Positions 1 through 6,089 of a DNA stretch of 6,677 bases are shown here, piece by piece. Origin of the DNA: Pyrinomonadaceae bacterium (lineage in GTDB: Bacteria > Acidobacteriota > Blastocatellia > Pyrinomonadales > Pyrinomonadaceae); the NCBI GenBank assembly GCA_014379795.1, contig JACMLC010000465.1:1-6677 (forward strand), read 5' to 3'. Each line of letters begins with the position of its first letter. The stretch's first letter is position 1. The translations under genes were made by a program, and so were the position numbers. The notes under the pieces are model-generated. The model made no database searches. It was not told the origin of the DNA and worked only from the letters and a program-made list of their open reading frames with translations.

Positions 1-20
1 GAAAAACCATCTTTCTTTCT

Positions 21-55
21 TCTGAGTCCTGAGTTCTGAGTTCTGAGTCCTGAGT
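21..55. repeat. Heptamer tandem repeat (YCTGAGT)x5
   Basis: Five exact head-to-tail copies of a 7-bp unit, alternating TCTGAGT and CCTGAGT, run from 21 to 55, and a partial sixth unit (CCTAC) follows. The tract sits just beyond a hairpin terminator in non-coding DNA. Seven-base units are not multiples of three, so the tract is unlikely to code. Short heptanucleotide repeats of this kind occur between genes in some cyanobacteria and Acidobacteriota. No function can be read from it. Copy number probably varies between strains. Confidence 0.85.
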
Positions 56-70
56 CCTACTTTTAAAATT

Positions 71-121
71 ATGAAGCCCCCGCGACTCTGGGCAGGAGTC
101 GAATAGGAGCAGGGGCTTCAT
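71..121 (-). terminator. Nested hairpin, probable terminator of leftward operon
   Basis: Perfect 10-bp arms ATGAAGCCCC (71-80) and GGGGCTTCAT (112-121) enclose a second 6-bp stem, CGACTC (83-88) with GAGTCG (96-101). Read leftward, the hairpin is followed by AATTTTAAAA, a short T tract. It lies 78 bp beyond the stop of the small membrane protein gene, so it probably ends the receiver/small-protein transcript. The T run is only four bases long, so it may instead be an mRNA-stabilising structure or a repeat element. The 77 bp between it and the gene hold only a weak CGGCC/GGCCG dyad (166-170/187-191). Confidence 0.5.
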
Positions 122-198
122 GGGCCAGCGCGGCGGGAGGGGATTCCGCTAAACGCAGGCACTGACGGCCTCTCAATGGGGCGAGTGGCCGGAACTTT

Positions 199-432
199 TT
201 AGCAAAGAACTTTCTGCTGCGCTTCGTGCGCGAGCGTGCCGCGCCAGACGGCGCGCGTCCATGCTTGCTTGCGTGCGTGCGCAACGACGCGGGAAATCTT
301 TTCCATCTGCGGCTTGACTTCATGCCGCCTCGCCTGCCATGTGCCGGTGATGGCTTTGACCACCAAGGTCACGAAGAGCAAGGCGTAAAAACCTATAATC
401 GCGGAGAGGATAATGTATTGCACTTTGCTCAT
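199..432 (-). CDS. Small single-pass membrane protein, unknown function (77 aa)
   Basis: I do not recognise a family. The predicted protein has a short polar start (MSKVQ), one strongly hydrophobic segment at about residues 5-27 (YIILSAIIGFYALLFVTLVV), and then a basic, helix-prone tail of about 50 residues rich in R, K, H and Q with four tryptophan/phenylalanine-type anchors. This suggests an inner-membrane protein with a cytoplasmic C-terminus. The reading frame is open upstream to 639, but that part overlaps the receiver gene and reads as a shadow, so I start at the ATG at 430-432. A GGAG lies almost touching this ATG, which is too close for an ideal ribosome binding site. The gene is 61 bp downstream of the receiver gene on the same strand and is likely co-transcribed with it from the sigma-54 promoter, although a weak hairpin plus T7 run lies between them. 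The hydrophobic segment makes chance unlikely, but small ORFs are always uncertain. Confidence 0.55.
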   Translation of the reverse strand: MSKVQYIILSAIIGFYALLFVTLVVKAITGTWQARRHEVKPQMEKISRVVAHARKQAWTRAVWRGTLAHEAQQKVLC

Positions 433-477
433 GCTCCATTGACGCCGGGCAATGTTTCTTTTGCCAACCGGGCGCCT

Positions 478-512
478 AAAAAAATTTCTTACATCAGGCA
501 GTATCAAGCCTG
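478..512 (-). terminator. Weak hairpin plus T7 run between receiver and small-protein genes
   Basis: Read leftward, CAGGC (508-512 complement) pairs with GCCTG (495-499 complement) around an 8-base loop. Ten bases later comes a run of seven T (478-484). The stem overlaps the receiver stop codon. The stem is short and the T run is distant, so this would at most be a leaky attenuator that lowers expression of the downstream small membrane protein relative to the receiver. It may also be chance. Confidence 0.25.
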
Positions 513-886
513 CGCTGCGGCGCATACCCGCGCACGGTCGAGAGAAGCTGTTCGACCTCAAACGGCTTGTCCAAAAATCCGTCCGCGCCGCCCTCGAAAC
601 AGGCGCGCTGCATCTCTTCGGTCGCATCGGAGCTGACAATCAGCACCTTAGTATGCGGAAAACGAGTCTTGATAAATTCCAGAATCCGCATCCCGGCTTC
701 GGGTGTGTCGAGCGTCGGCGGCAGATGCAAGTCAAGGATTGAAACCTGCGGCTCGTAGATGGTGGCGCGGCGCAGCGCGGACTGCATATCATTGGCAGTC
801 ATCACTTCGTAATCGTCACACAGCGTCCAAAACAACTGCTGCGTAATCGCTATGTCATCATCAACAATTAATACTCTGGGCTTCAT
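494..886 (-). CDS. Receiver-only response regulator, PrsR-receiver-like (130 aa)
   Basis: This is a complete CheY-like receiver domain with no output domain. Acidic pocket D9-D10 (VDDD), phosphoacceptor D52 in LDLHLPP, switch residue S85 (IVSS) and K107 in DKPF are all present, so it should be phosphorylatable. The stretch after D52 is longer than in CheY (LPP, about six residues, then AG). PrsR-type regulators share this feature, as does the sigma-54 activator encoded at 2565-3974. Identity with that protein's receiver is obvious (DDD-AI--QLFW-L---Y-V, DLHLPP, GA-GF--KPF), so the two are paralogues. The ATG at 884-886 follows an AAGGA 11 bases upstream. A near-consensus sigma-54 promoter lies immediately upstream and predicts a 26-base leader. 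Receiver-only proteins act as phosphate sinks, phosphorelay intermediates or protein-binding switches; which applies here is unknown. The small membrane protein gene downstream is a possible partner. Confidence 0.93.
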   Translation of the reverse strand: MKPRVLIVDDDIAITQQLFWTLCDDYEVMTANDMQSALRRATIYEPQVSILDLHLPPTLDTPEAGMRILEFIKTRFPHTKVLIVSSDATEEMQRACFEGGADGFLDKPFEVEQLLSTVRGYAPQRRLDTA

Positions 887-922
887 TTGAATGCTTTTCC
901 TTCACAAGCTGACAATAACTTC

Positions 923-938
923 AGCAATGCTCGTGCCG
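923..938 (-). promoter_or_regulatory. Sigma-54 (RpoN) -24/-12 promoter
   Basis: Read leftward the sequence is CGGCACGAGCATTGCT. Against the consensus TGGCACG-N4-TTGCW it differs only at the first base; GG and GC have the required 10-base spacing. The predicted transcription start is near 912, which leaves a 26-base leader with an AAGGA ribosome binding site before the receiver ATG at 886. Sigma-54 promoters need an AAA+ activator, and this window encodes one at 2565-3974. The match is strong and correctly positioned. Confidence 0.85.
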
Positions 939-950
939 TCTTTAGCTGAC

Positions 951-984
951 GAGCGAAATCAGCATTTTGGCTGAGCATTCGCTC
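951..984. promoter_or_regulatory. Nested inverted repeat upstream of sigma-54 promoter
   Basis: Arms GAGCGAA (951-957) and TTCGCTC (978-984) enclose an inner dyad CAGC/GCTG (960-963/970-973). It lies about 13-46 bp upstream of the -24 element in the leftward direction. A competing dyad, GCTCGT (929-934) with ACGAGC (949-954), overlaps the -24 element itself. It may be an operator or activator site, or a structural element; the sequence does not decide. Confidence 0.35.
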
Positions 985-1045
985 ATCTTCGAGTCATGCA
1001 GGGAATCTTCCATGTACACGGGCGGCCACAGCTTACGGCCTCATG

Positions 1046-1063
1046 TGTCTACATATGTTGACA
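1046..1063. promoter_or_regulatory. 18-bp dyad, candidate enhancer (activator) site
   Basis: TGTCTACATATGTTGACA is an 18-bp palindrome with one mismatched pair and a perfect ACATATGT core. Its centre is about 143 bp upstream of the predicted sigma-54 start site at 912. That is within the usual 80-200 bp range of enhancer sites bound by dimers of sigma-54 activators with Fis-type helix-turn-helix domains. The right half contains TTGACA (1058-1063), a -35 consensus for the rightward direction without a convincing -10. It could therefore instead be an operator for the acyltransferase gene. Confidence 0.45.
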
Positions 1064-1139
1064 GTAAAAATTAAATGTTTTGCATCCGGCCAGAGCGGGC
1101 GATGGTGCAGAGAGCGTGCGCGTGCGAGCGCGAAAGGCA

Positions 1140-1145
1140 TATAAT
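1140..1145 (+). promoter_or_regulatory. TATAAT -10 box, possibly for leaderless acyltransferase mRNA
   Basis: A perfect TATAAT ends six bases before the ATG at 1152, which would place transcription start on the A of the start codon. This spacing is the signature of leaderless transcripts. There is no recognisable -35 at the right distance (1117-1122 reads TGCGCG) and no good ribosome binding site before the ATG, which fits leaderless initiation but is not proof of it. Confidence 0.4.
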
Positions 1146-1151
1146 TCCCGA

Positions 1152-2552
1152 ATGGCAAATGTGCGCGTGCTGCGCCTCAGCGACATGATAATTCTGGAGA
1201 AAGGCACGCTCGCGCGCCGCCTCGTTCACGCCGTCGTCAGCATCTCGCTGCGCCTGTTCTTTCGTCGCATCGAAACGAGCCGCGAAGAGATTGTCCCGAT
1301 GAACGGGCCTGTCATCTTCGTCCTGAATCATCCGAACGGGTTGATTGATCCCGCGTTCGTCTTTTGCTCGCTGCCGCGCCGCGTTTCCTTTCTTGCCAAG
1401 TCAACGCTTTTTCGCATCCCTGTCATCAGTTCACTGCTGCGCACCATGGAGGCGTTGCCGCTTTACAGGCGCGTTGATGCGGGCGAGGACATGACGCTCA
1501 ACCGCAGAACATTCGATGCCTGTCACGAGTTGCTCAGGCAGGGACGCTGCATCGCCTTGTTTCCAGAAGGACTGTCGCACAGCGCGACCCAACTGATGCC
1601 CATCAAGACGGGGGCGGCGCGCATCGCTCTCGGAGCGATTTCCGTGCGAGCGGACGAAGATAAGGCGGAAGAACTTAACCTGAAGATCGTGCCGGTCGGT
1701 TTGTACTACACCTCCAAAACATCTTTTCGCAGCGAGGCTCTGATTCGCTTCGGAGATTACATCGAAGTCCAGCCCGTTGATTTGGACGAGCAGAACGAGC
1801 CGCCGCGCGAAGCCGTCAGGCTGTTGTCAAAGCGCATCGAAACGGCTTTGCGCGCGGTGACGCTCAATGTTGAAAGCGATGAAGCTCTGGAAGAGGTCTT
1901 GAAAGTCGAACAGCTTTTTTCCTCCATCTACGAGAGCATCAATATCCGGCAGTCGCTTTCGGAAGAGCTGGATTGGCGTCGCCGCTTTGCCGAACAAATG
2001 CGTGCACGCGCGACACATCCTGAGATGGACAAGCTGCGGCAACGCCTCCTGCGATATGAAGAAGAGCTTGGCGAACTCGGCATCACGCCGGAATCCTTGT
2101 CCGTTACGGCGCACTCGCGCTGGTACGTCTTCACGCACTTCTTGCTCCGCAGCGTGTTATTGCTCATGCTGTTGCCGCTGGCCTTGACGGGCGCGCTCAT
2201 ACACCTTCCCGCCTATTTTTTCTCGAACGCGCTGGCGCAGTCGTATGACCGGCACGGCGTGGATGATATTGTCTCGACGGTCAAAATTCTGGCGGCCATA
2301 GTGCTGATGCCTTTGACGTGGCTCGCGGTCGCTTTACTGGTTTTCCTGTTGTGGGACTGGCGCATAGCGCTTATCGCAGCGCCTCTCACAATCATCTGCG
2401 GCTATGTAGCGATGCGCTTTGTCGAAGAAGTGGTTGACATGAAAGATTGGTACAAGGCAGCGCTGGCGCTGCTCAGGCGACGCCGCCTCTTCTTACGCCT
2501 GCTGCTTGAGCGCAGAAGATTGCATGATGAGATCAAGCGCTTGGGAGCTTAG
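1152..2552 (+). CDS. PlsC-family glycerolipid acyltransferase with C-terminal membrane segments (466 aa)
   Basis: A lysophospholipid/glycerol-phosphate acyltransferase that should transfer an acyl chain to a phospholipid precursor at the inner membrane. Numbered from the ATG at 1152, the catalytic NHx4D motif is NHPNGLID (H60, D66). The substrate-binding segment is near PLYRR (103-107), the FPEG motif is at 137-140, and the IVPVG block is at 179-183. The NHPNG..DP form recalls the yeast Gpt2/Sct1 type and its uncharacterised bacterial relatives rather than short PlsC enzymes. After the catalytic half comes a long charged, helix-rich segment (about 243-321), then three likely membrane helices (about 331-356, 377-401, 405-423) and a very basic tail. 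A TTG start at 1080 would add 24 residues of low-complexity character (R/A/G-rich). I prefer the ATG because a TATAAT box lies between the two. The gene diverges from the receiver gene and converges with the sigma-54 activator gene, so it is not clearly part of the signalling module. The acyl acceptor is unknown. Confidence 0.88.
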   Translation: MANVRVLRLSDMIILEKGTLARRLVHAVVSISLRLFFRRIETSREEIVPMNGPVIFVLNHPNGLIDPAFVFCSLPRRVSFLAKSTLFRIPVISSLLRTMEALPLYRRVDAGEDMTLNRRTFDACHELLRQGRCIALFPEGLSHSATQLMPIKTGAARIALGAISVRADEDKAEELNLKIVPVGLYYTSKTSFRSEALIRFGDYIEVQPVDLDEQNEPPREAVRLLSKRIETALRAVTLNVESDEALEEVLKVEQLFSSIYESINIRQSLSEELDWRRRFAEQMRARATHPEMDKLRQRLLRYEEELGELGITPESLSVTAHSRWYVFTHFLLRSVLLLMLLPLALTGALIHLPAYFFSNALAQSYDRHGVDDIVSTVKILAAIVLMPLTWLAVALLVFLLWDWRIALIAAPLTIICGYVAMRFVEEVVDMKDWYKAALALLRRRRLFLRLLLERRRLHDEIKRLGA

Positions 2553-2564
2553 GCCGCCGACAGG

Positions 2565-3974
2565 CTATTTCGGTGTGCTGTGTATATCAATGTCGGCCAT
2601 GCCGAATTCGCTGATTAAGCGATGCAGGTAAGAGCGGCTGATGCCGAGACGGCGCGCGGCTGCGACCTTGTTGTCTTCAAGTTGAAGCGCGGCGGCAATC
2701 ATTCTGCGCTTGAGGGCGATAATCGCACCTTCGAGCGTCGTGGTATCGTCGGCGCTCGCAGCTTCCGGCAAAGTGTGCAGCATCTTATCCGGCAGGAACT
2801 CGACGCCAAGCTGCGGGTTGACGGTCAAGACGACCAGCCGCTCCATCAGGTTTTCCAGCTCGCGCACGTTGCCCGGCCATTCGTATTCCTGCAAGGCTTC
2901 GATGAGGGCGAGATCGAGCGTCGGCGGCGTGCGCCCGTGCTTCTCCGCCGCCTTGGCCGAGAAGTGCGCGGCAAGGAGCGGAATGTCCTCGCGCCGCTCG
3001 CGCAAAGGCGGCAGGCACAATGGCACTACATTCAAACGGTAATACAAATCTTCACGAAAGCGTCCGGCTTTGACTTCTTCTTCTAAGTCGCGGTTGGTCG
3101 CCGCGATCAAGCGTATGTCAACCGTGACGCTTTTCGTACCGCCGAGGCGAACGAAAACCGGCTGGTTCAGGACGCGCAGGAGCTTGACCTGAACGGCTGC
3201 CGACAGCTCTCCGATCTCATCTAAGAAAAGCGTCCCGCCGTCGGCCAGCTCAAAGCGTCCCTTCTTGCTGTTCAGCGCGCCTGTGAACGCGCCTTTCTCA
3301 TACCCGAACAGCTCGGATTCAATCAGAGTTTCGGGCAGGGCGGCGCAACTGACGGCGATGAACGGGCCATCAGCGCGCGCGCTTTCTTCGTGAATGGCAA
3401 GCGCCAGCATCTCTTTGCCGGTTCCGTTCTCGCCCGTGAGCAAAACGGTCGCACTGGTCGGAGCGACGGCGCGCGCCTGTTTGAGCGTGCGTTCGAGCGA
3501 GCGGCTCGCGCCGACCAGATGCGCGAATCCTTTGAGGCTGCACTGTAGCTCAGAGCGCAAGCGCAGGTTGTCCTGCTCCAAACGCCTGAGGCGCGCGGCC
3601 TGATTAACGATATGCGAGACTTCCTCTGCATCAAATGGCTTTTCAAAAAAGCCGTAAGCTCCGCGCTTGACGGCCTCCATCCCGGCGCGACGCGACGCGC
3701 TGCCGGTAATCACGATGACAGGCACGGGAGGCCGCTCGGCACGCGCGGCCTCGACGATAGCCAAGCCTTCCGAGATGTCACCCACGTTTGGCGGCAGGTG
3801 CAAATCGCTCAGGACGACATCAACCTTCTCGCGCTGCAACTGCGCTGTGGCCTCTTCGCGCGTGGATGCTTCGAGGACGTGATACTGCTCATCCAACGCC
3901 CAGAAGAGCTGGCGACGAATAGCTTCGTCGTCATCCACCACCAGCACCGTTACTTGCCCTTTGATTTCGCTCAT
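2565..3974 (-). CDS. Sigma-54-dependent activator response regulator, PrsR/NtrC type (469 aa)
   Basis: A DNA-binding response regulator that should drive open-complex formation at sigma-54 promoters. The receiver (about 5-125) has D14-D15, phosphoacceptor D57 in SDLHLPP, T90 and K112, with the longer post-D57 loop ending in EGL that PrsR-type proteins share. A short coiled linker (about 128-145) leads to the AAA+ domain: Walker A GENGTGKE (181-188), the sigma-54 contact loop GAFTGA (228-233), Walker B TLFLDE (D252, E253), AATNRDL (291-297), the arginine-finger region FREDLYYRLN (306-315) and WPGNVREL (366-373). The C-terminus carries a Fis-type helix-turn-helix (about 434-459, NKVAAARRLGISRSYL). 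All catalytic motifs are intact. The histidine kinase gene lies 180 bp upstream on the same strand and is the expected partner. The gap is long for an operon and shows no clear promoter; a lone GGCACG without a matching -12 occurs there. The ATG at 3972-3974 has no good Shine-Dalgarno sequence. Confidence 0.96.
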   Translation of the reverse strand: MSEIKGQVTVLVVDDDEAIRRQLFWALDEQYHVLEASTREEATAQLQREKVDVVLSDLHLPPNVGDISEGLAIVEAARAERPPVPVIVITGSASRRAGMEAVKRGAYGFFEKPFDAEEVSHIVNQAARLRRLEQDNLRLRSELQCSLKGFAHLVGASRSLERTLKQARAVAPTSATVLLTGENGTGKEMLALAIHEESARADGPFIAVSCAALPETLIESELFGYEKGAFTGALNSKKGRFELADGGTLFLDEIGELSAAVQVKLLRVLNQPVFVRLGGTKSVTVDIRLIAATNRDLEEEVKAGRFREDLYYRLNVVPLCLPPLRERREDIPLLAAHFSAKAAEKHGRTPPTLDLALIEALQEYEWPGNVRELENLMERLVVLTVNPQLGVEFLPDKMLHTLPEAASADDTTTLEGAIIALKRRMIAAALQLEDNKVAAARRLGISRSYLHRLISEFGMADIDIHSTPK

Positions 3975-4154
3975 CGAAATATAGGATCGCCCGTCACAGA
4001 AGATAAGAATTTAGCCGGAACGCGCGCGTGCCGCTATGCACACGCTCAATTCTCTCTCGCTCAAAACTTTGCTGTAAAGGAAAAACTGAGAGGATGATCA
4101 CCTGCCACAGATGTTTGAAAAGCTGTCGTCGCCTGCTCACACGCGCCGCTCGCT
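3975..4154. other. Non-coding spacer between kinase and regulator genes
   Basis: 180 bp without a supportable gene. It contains a GGCACG (leftward) resembling a -24 element, but the -12 position has TT instead of GC, so no sigma-54 promoter is called. There are purine/pyrimidine-rich tracts (CTCTCTCGCTC; AAAGGAAAAACTGAGAGG) and no strong hairpin with a T run. Kinase and regulator may still be co-transcribed through this spacer, or the regulator may have its own unrecognised promoter. Confidence 0.5.
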
Positions 4155-6089
4155 CTAGCCGTGTCCTGTGATCTTCTGTTCGGATGGTATCACGACACGG
4201 AATGTTGTGCCAGAGCCGCGTTTTGATTCGACATCAATATGCCCGCCATGCGCCCGTATAATCTCGCGGCACGTGTAGAGGCCGAGACCGACGCCCGTTT
4301 TCTTGGTCGTCGCAAAGGCGCGGAAAAGCTTGGTGCGCTGGAACTCCTCGCTCATCCCCGGCCCGGTGTCGGTGACGCTAAAGAAGACTTCGCCGTGCGG
4401 CGTCGGCCCCGCCTTGACCGTGAGCGTCCCGCTCTGGGCTCCCATCGCTTGCAGCGCATTGAGAATCAGATTCTCGAAGACTTTCTCAAAGCGATCCACT
4501 TCGACCGTCGCGACCAGCGTCTCCGGCAACTCGGTCTCGATCTGGTGAAGCGGGCGCACAGGCTCTGCTATCGTCTTGAGCGCATGCCGGATGACGGGAA
4601 CAAGGTCTACCGGGCGCGGCAACTGATGCTCGCTGCTGAGGCTTTGCACAGGCTCGCTCAATTTGGCGACCAGAGCGCGCAGCTTGTTGGTCGCAGCCGT
4701 CAAAGATTTCATCGCGTCGGCGCGAAACTCTTCCCGATGAAACTGTCGCTCCATGTTTTCAACCAGCAGGGAGAGCGAGGCGATGGAGTTCTTCAAATCG
4801 TGCGTCAGCATCGCCGACAGCCGCATGAAAGATGCGAACTGCCGCGATTCGGTCTCGCGCGCGATCTGCTCGCGCACGCGGTCGGTCATGATATTAAAGC
4901 TCTCGGCCAGCAGGTGCGTCTCATCGCTGGAGCGGACTTCTATTCGCTGGTCCAGCTTGCCCCCGGCGATGGCGACCGCTCCCTCCGTGACGCGCTCAAT
5001 GCTGCGCGCCATGCGACCCACCACACCTGTCAAGACGACCGCCGTGACAAGGCCGAACAGCGTGGAGAGAATCAGGCAGATCCAGCCCAAGCGTTGTACG
5101 CCCTTGACGGCGTTCGTGTGATTCCCGGCGACCGCGACCGAGAGGCCAAGCGCAGAGACAGGACGATACACCACCAGCCAGCGCGCGTTCTCCGCCTGAT
5201 AAAATTTCCAGCCGCTCTCGCCGCTCATCATCGTGCTTGAGATGTCTGCGAAATTGGGGATGATTTCAGTCTTGACCGATTGATACCTGAGCGCGTGACT
5301 CGTGTGATACACAATTTGGCCTGTGCGGTCGAGCATGAGGATAAAGCGAGAGTTGGAGGATTCGGATGCCTGCGCGGGACTCTGCGCCACCTCGTCCACG
5401 CGCCCGACCGAGGCTTGTTCAAACAACTTGTCTTGACTCAGCTCCACAATCAGCGCGCCACGTGGCGCGGGCATTCCGTCCCCTCCCGTAAAAACAGGAA
5501 TCGTGTACCGCAGTTTCGCGCCGGATGCTTCGCCGGACAGAGCCGAGCGCAGGGGCACTGGTTCCGTAGTCGTCCACACACGCTCATCCGCCGCGATGTC
5601 GCTCGATAAAAAATCCTCGGTCTGAAATTTTACCGGCGGCTCAAGGGAAGACTCGCCGACGTGCGAAGGCGGCTCTGCACGAAAAAGCGGACGGCGTGCC
5701 GGATTGAGGCAAGTGATTGAATTGTACTGTCCGGGGTTCGCCCGCAGAAAAGCGCGTATCTCCGCCTCTACCTCTGCGGGCGGCGCGAGATTGCCAGTGG
5801 CAAGCGGCTGGCGACTGTTATTCGATGAAGCAGCGCTGCGCGCACTGTTTCTATCGCGCACGTAATTGAGCAAAGCAGGAGAGCGCGCCAGAACCACCAT
5901 TCCGGCCTCGCGCTTGTGCAAACCCGCTTCGACCTCGCGCACGATGCCAGTCGCGTCGCGCTCGACATCCGTGCGCAGCAACGCTTCGACAGAGCGCACG
6001 CTGTTCCAATACAGCAACACGCTCAGCAACAACATCGGGGCGATGCCGAGGAAGAAGAAGATTAAGAAGAGTTTGGGTCGAATGCCCAC
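4155..6089 (-). CDS. Membrane sensor histidine kinase: Cache-like sensor, HAMP, PrsK-like kinase core (644 aa)
   Basis: An inner-membrane kinase, the likely phosphodonor for the response regulator gene downstream. There is an N-terminal membrane helix (about 7-27), a large periplasmic region (about 28-333) that looks like a double-Cache sensor (its second half has the typical DRTGQIVYHT strand near 254-263), a second membrane helix (about 334-357) and a HAMP linker (about 358-408). The phosphoacceptor box is LTHDLKNS with H430. The ATPase domain has N-box N540/N544 (ENLILNALQ), the DTGPGM box (574-579) and GVGLGLY (599-605). The H-box region (HDLKNS, then LSLLVENMERQ, EF, M) resembles PrsK of exopolysaccharide/PEP-CTERM systems. 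However, PrsK has a multi-helix membrane region plus GAF, not a Cache sensor. The start is GTG at 6087-6089, with an in-frame stop three codons upstream, so no longer start exists in this frame. A weak AGG precedes it. The ligand cannot be read from the sequence. Confidence 0.95.
   Translation of the reverse strand: MGIRPKLFLIFFFLGIAPMLLLSVLLYWNSVRSVEALLRTDVERDATGIVREVEAGLHKREAGMVVLARSPALLNYVRDRNSARSAASSNNSRQPLATGNLAPPAEVEAEIRAFLRANPGQYNSITCLNPARRPLFRAEPPSHVGESSLEPPVKFQTEDFLSSDIAADERVWTTTEPVPLRSALSGEASGAKLRYTIPVFTGGDGMPAPRGALIVELSQDKLFEQASVGRVDEVAQSPAQASESSNSRFILMLDRTGQIVYHTSHALRYQSVKTEIIPNFADISSTMMSGESGWKFYQAENARWLVVYRPVSALGLSVAVAGNHTNAVKGVQRLGWICLILSTLFGLVTAVVLTGVVGRMARSIERVTEGAVAIAGGKLDQRIEVRSSDETHLLAESFNIMTDRVREQIARETESRQFASFMRLSAMLTHDLKNSIASLSLLVENMERQFHREEFRADAMKSLTAATNKLRALVAKLSEPVQSLSSEHQLPRPVDLVPVIRHALKTIAEPVRPLHQIETELPETLVATVEVDRFEKVFENLILNALQAMGAQSGTLTVKAGPTPHGEVFFSVTDTGPGMSEEFQRTKLFRAFATTKKTGVGLGLYTCREIIRAHGGHIDVESKRGSGTTFRVVIPSEQKITGHG

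Noticed and set aside
71..121. Possible tRNA (GAGTCGAAT plus a strong acceptor-like stem)
   Set aside because: The arms are only 31 bases apart, too short for a tRNA, and there is no anticodon arm or CCA-side geometry. It is better explained as a hairpin.
433..480. Sigma-54 promoter before the small membrane protein (TTGGCAAAAG...ATTGCC)
   Set aside because: GG and GC are separated by 13 bases rather than 10, which sigma-54 does not tolerate.
199..639. Longer 146-codon version of the small membrane protein
   Set aside because: The first 69 codons overlap the receiver gene on the same strand, lack hydrophobic or domain character and look like an out-of-frame shadow. The ATG at 432 gives a compact protein with a clean membrane helix.
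1080..1151. N-terminal extension of the acyltransferase from a TTG start
   Set aside because: The 24 extra residues look non-conserved and R/A/G-rich, the TTG has no ribosome binding site, and a TATAAT box lies inside the extension. It remains possible.
2622..3086. Rightward open frame opposite the sigma-54 activator gene
   Set aside because: It is antisense to the AAA+ and helix-turn-helix coding sequence, with no recognisable domain and shadow-like composition.
4013..4040. Sigma-54 promoter before the activator gene
   Set aside because: Read leftward there is CGGCACG, but ten bases after GG the dinucleotide is TT, not GC, so the -12 element is missing.
4094..4171. 25-codon rightward ORF with a CxxC in the kinase-regulator spacer
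   Set aside because: The purine-rich AGAGG directly abuts the ATG, leaving no spacing for a ribosome binding site, and the frame overlaps the end of the kinase gene antisense. Chance is the simplest explanation.
4239..5240. Long rightward open frame (333 codons) opposite the kinase gene
   Set aside because: It lies entirely antisense to well-conserved kinase motifs (HAMP, H-box, N-box, G-boxes), its translation is an R/A/L-rich composition typical of high-GC shadow frames, and no domain is recognisable.
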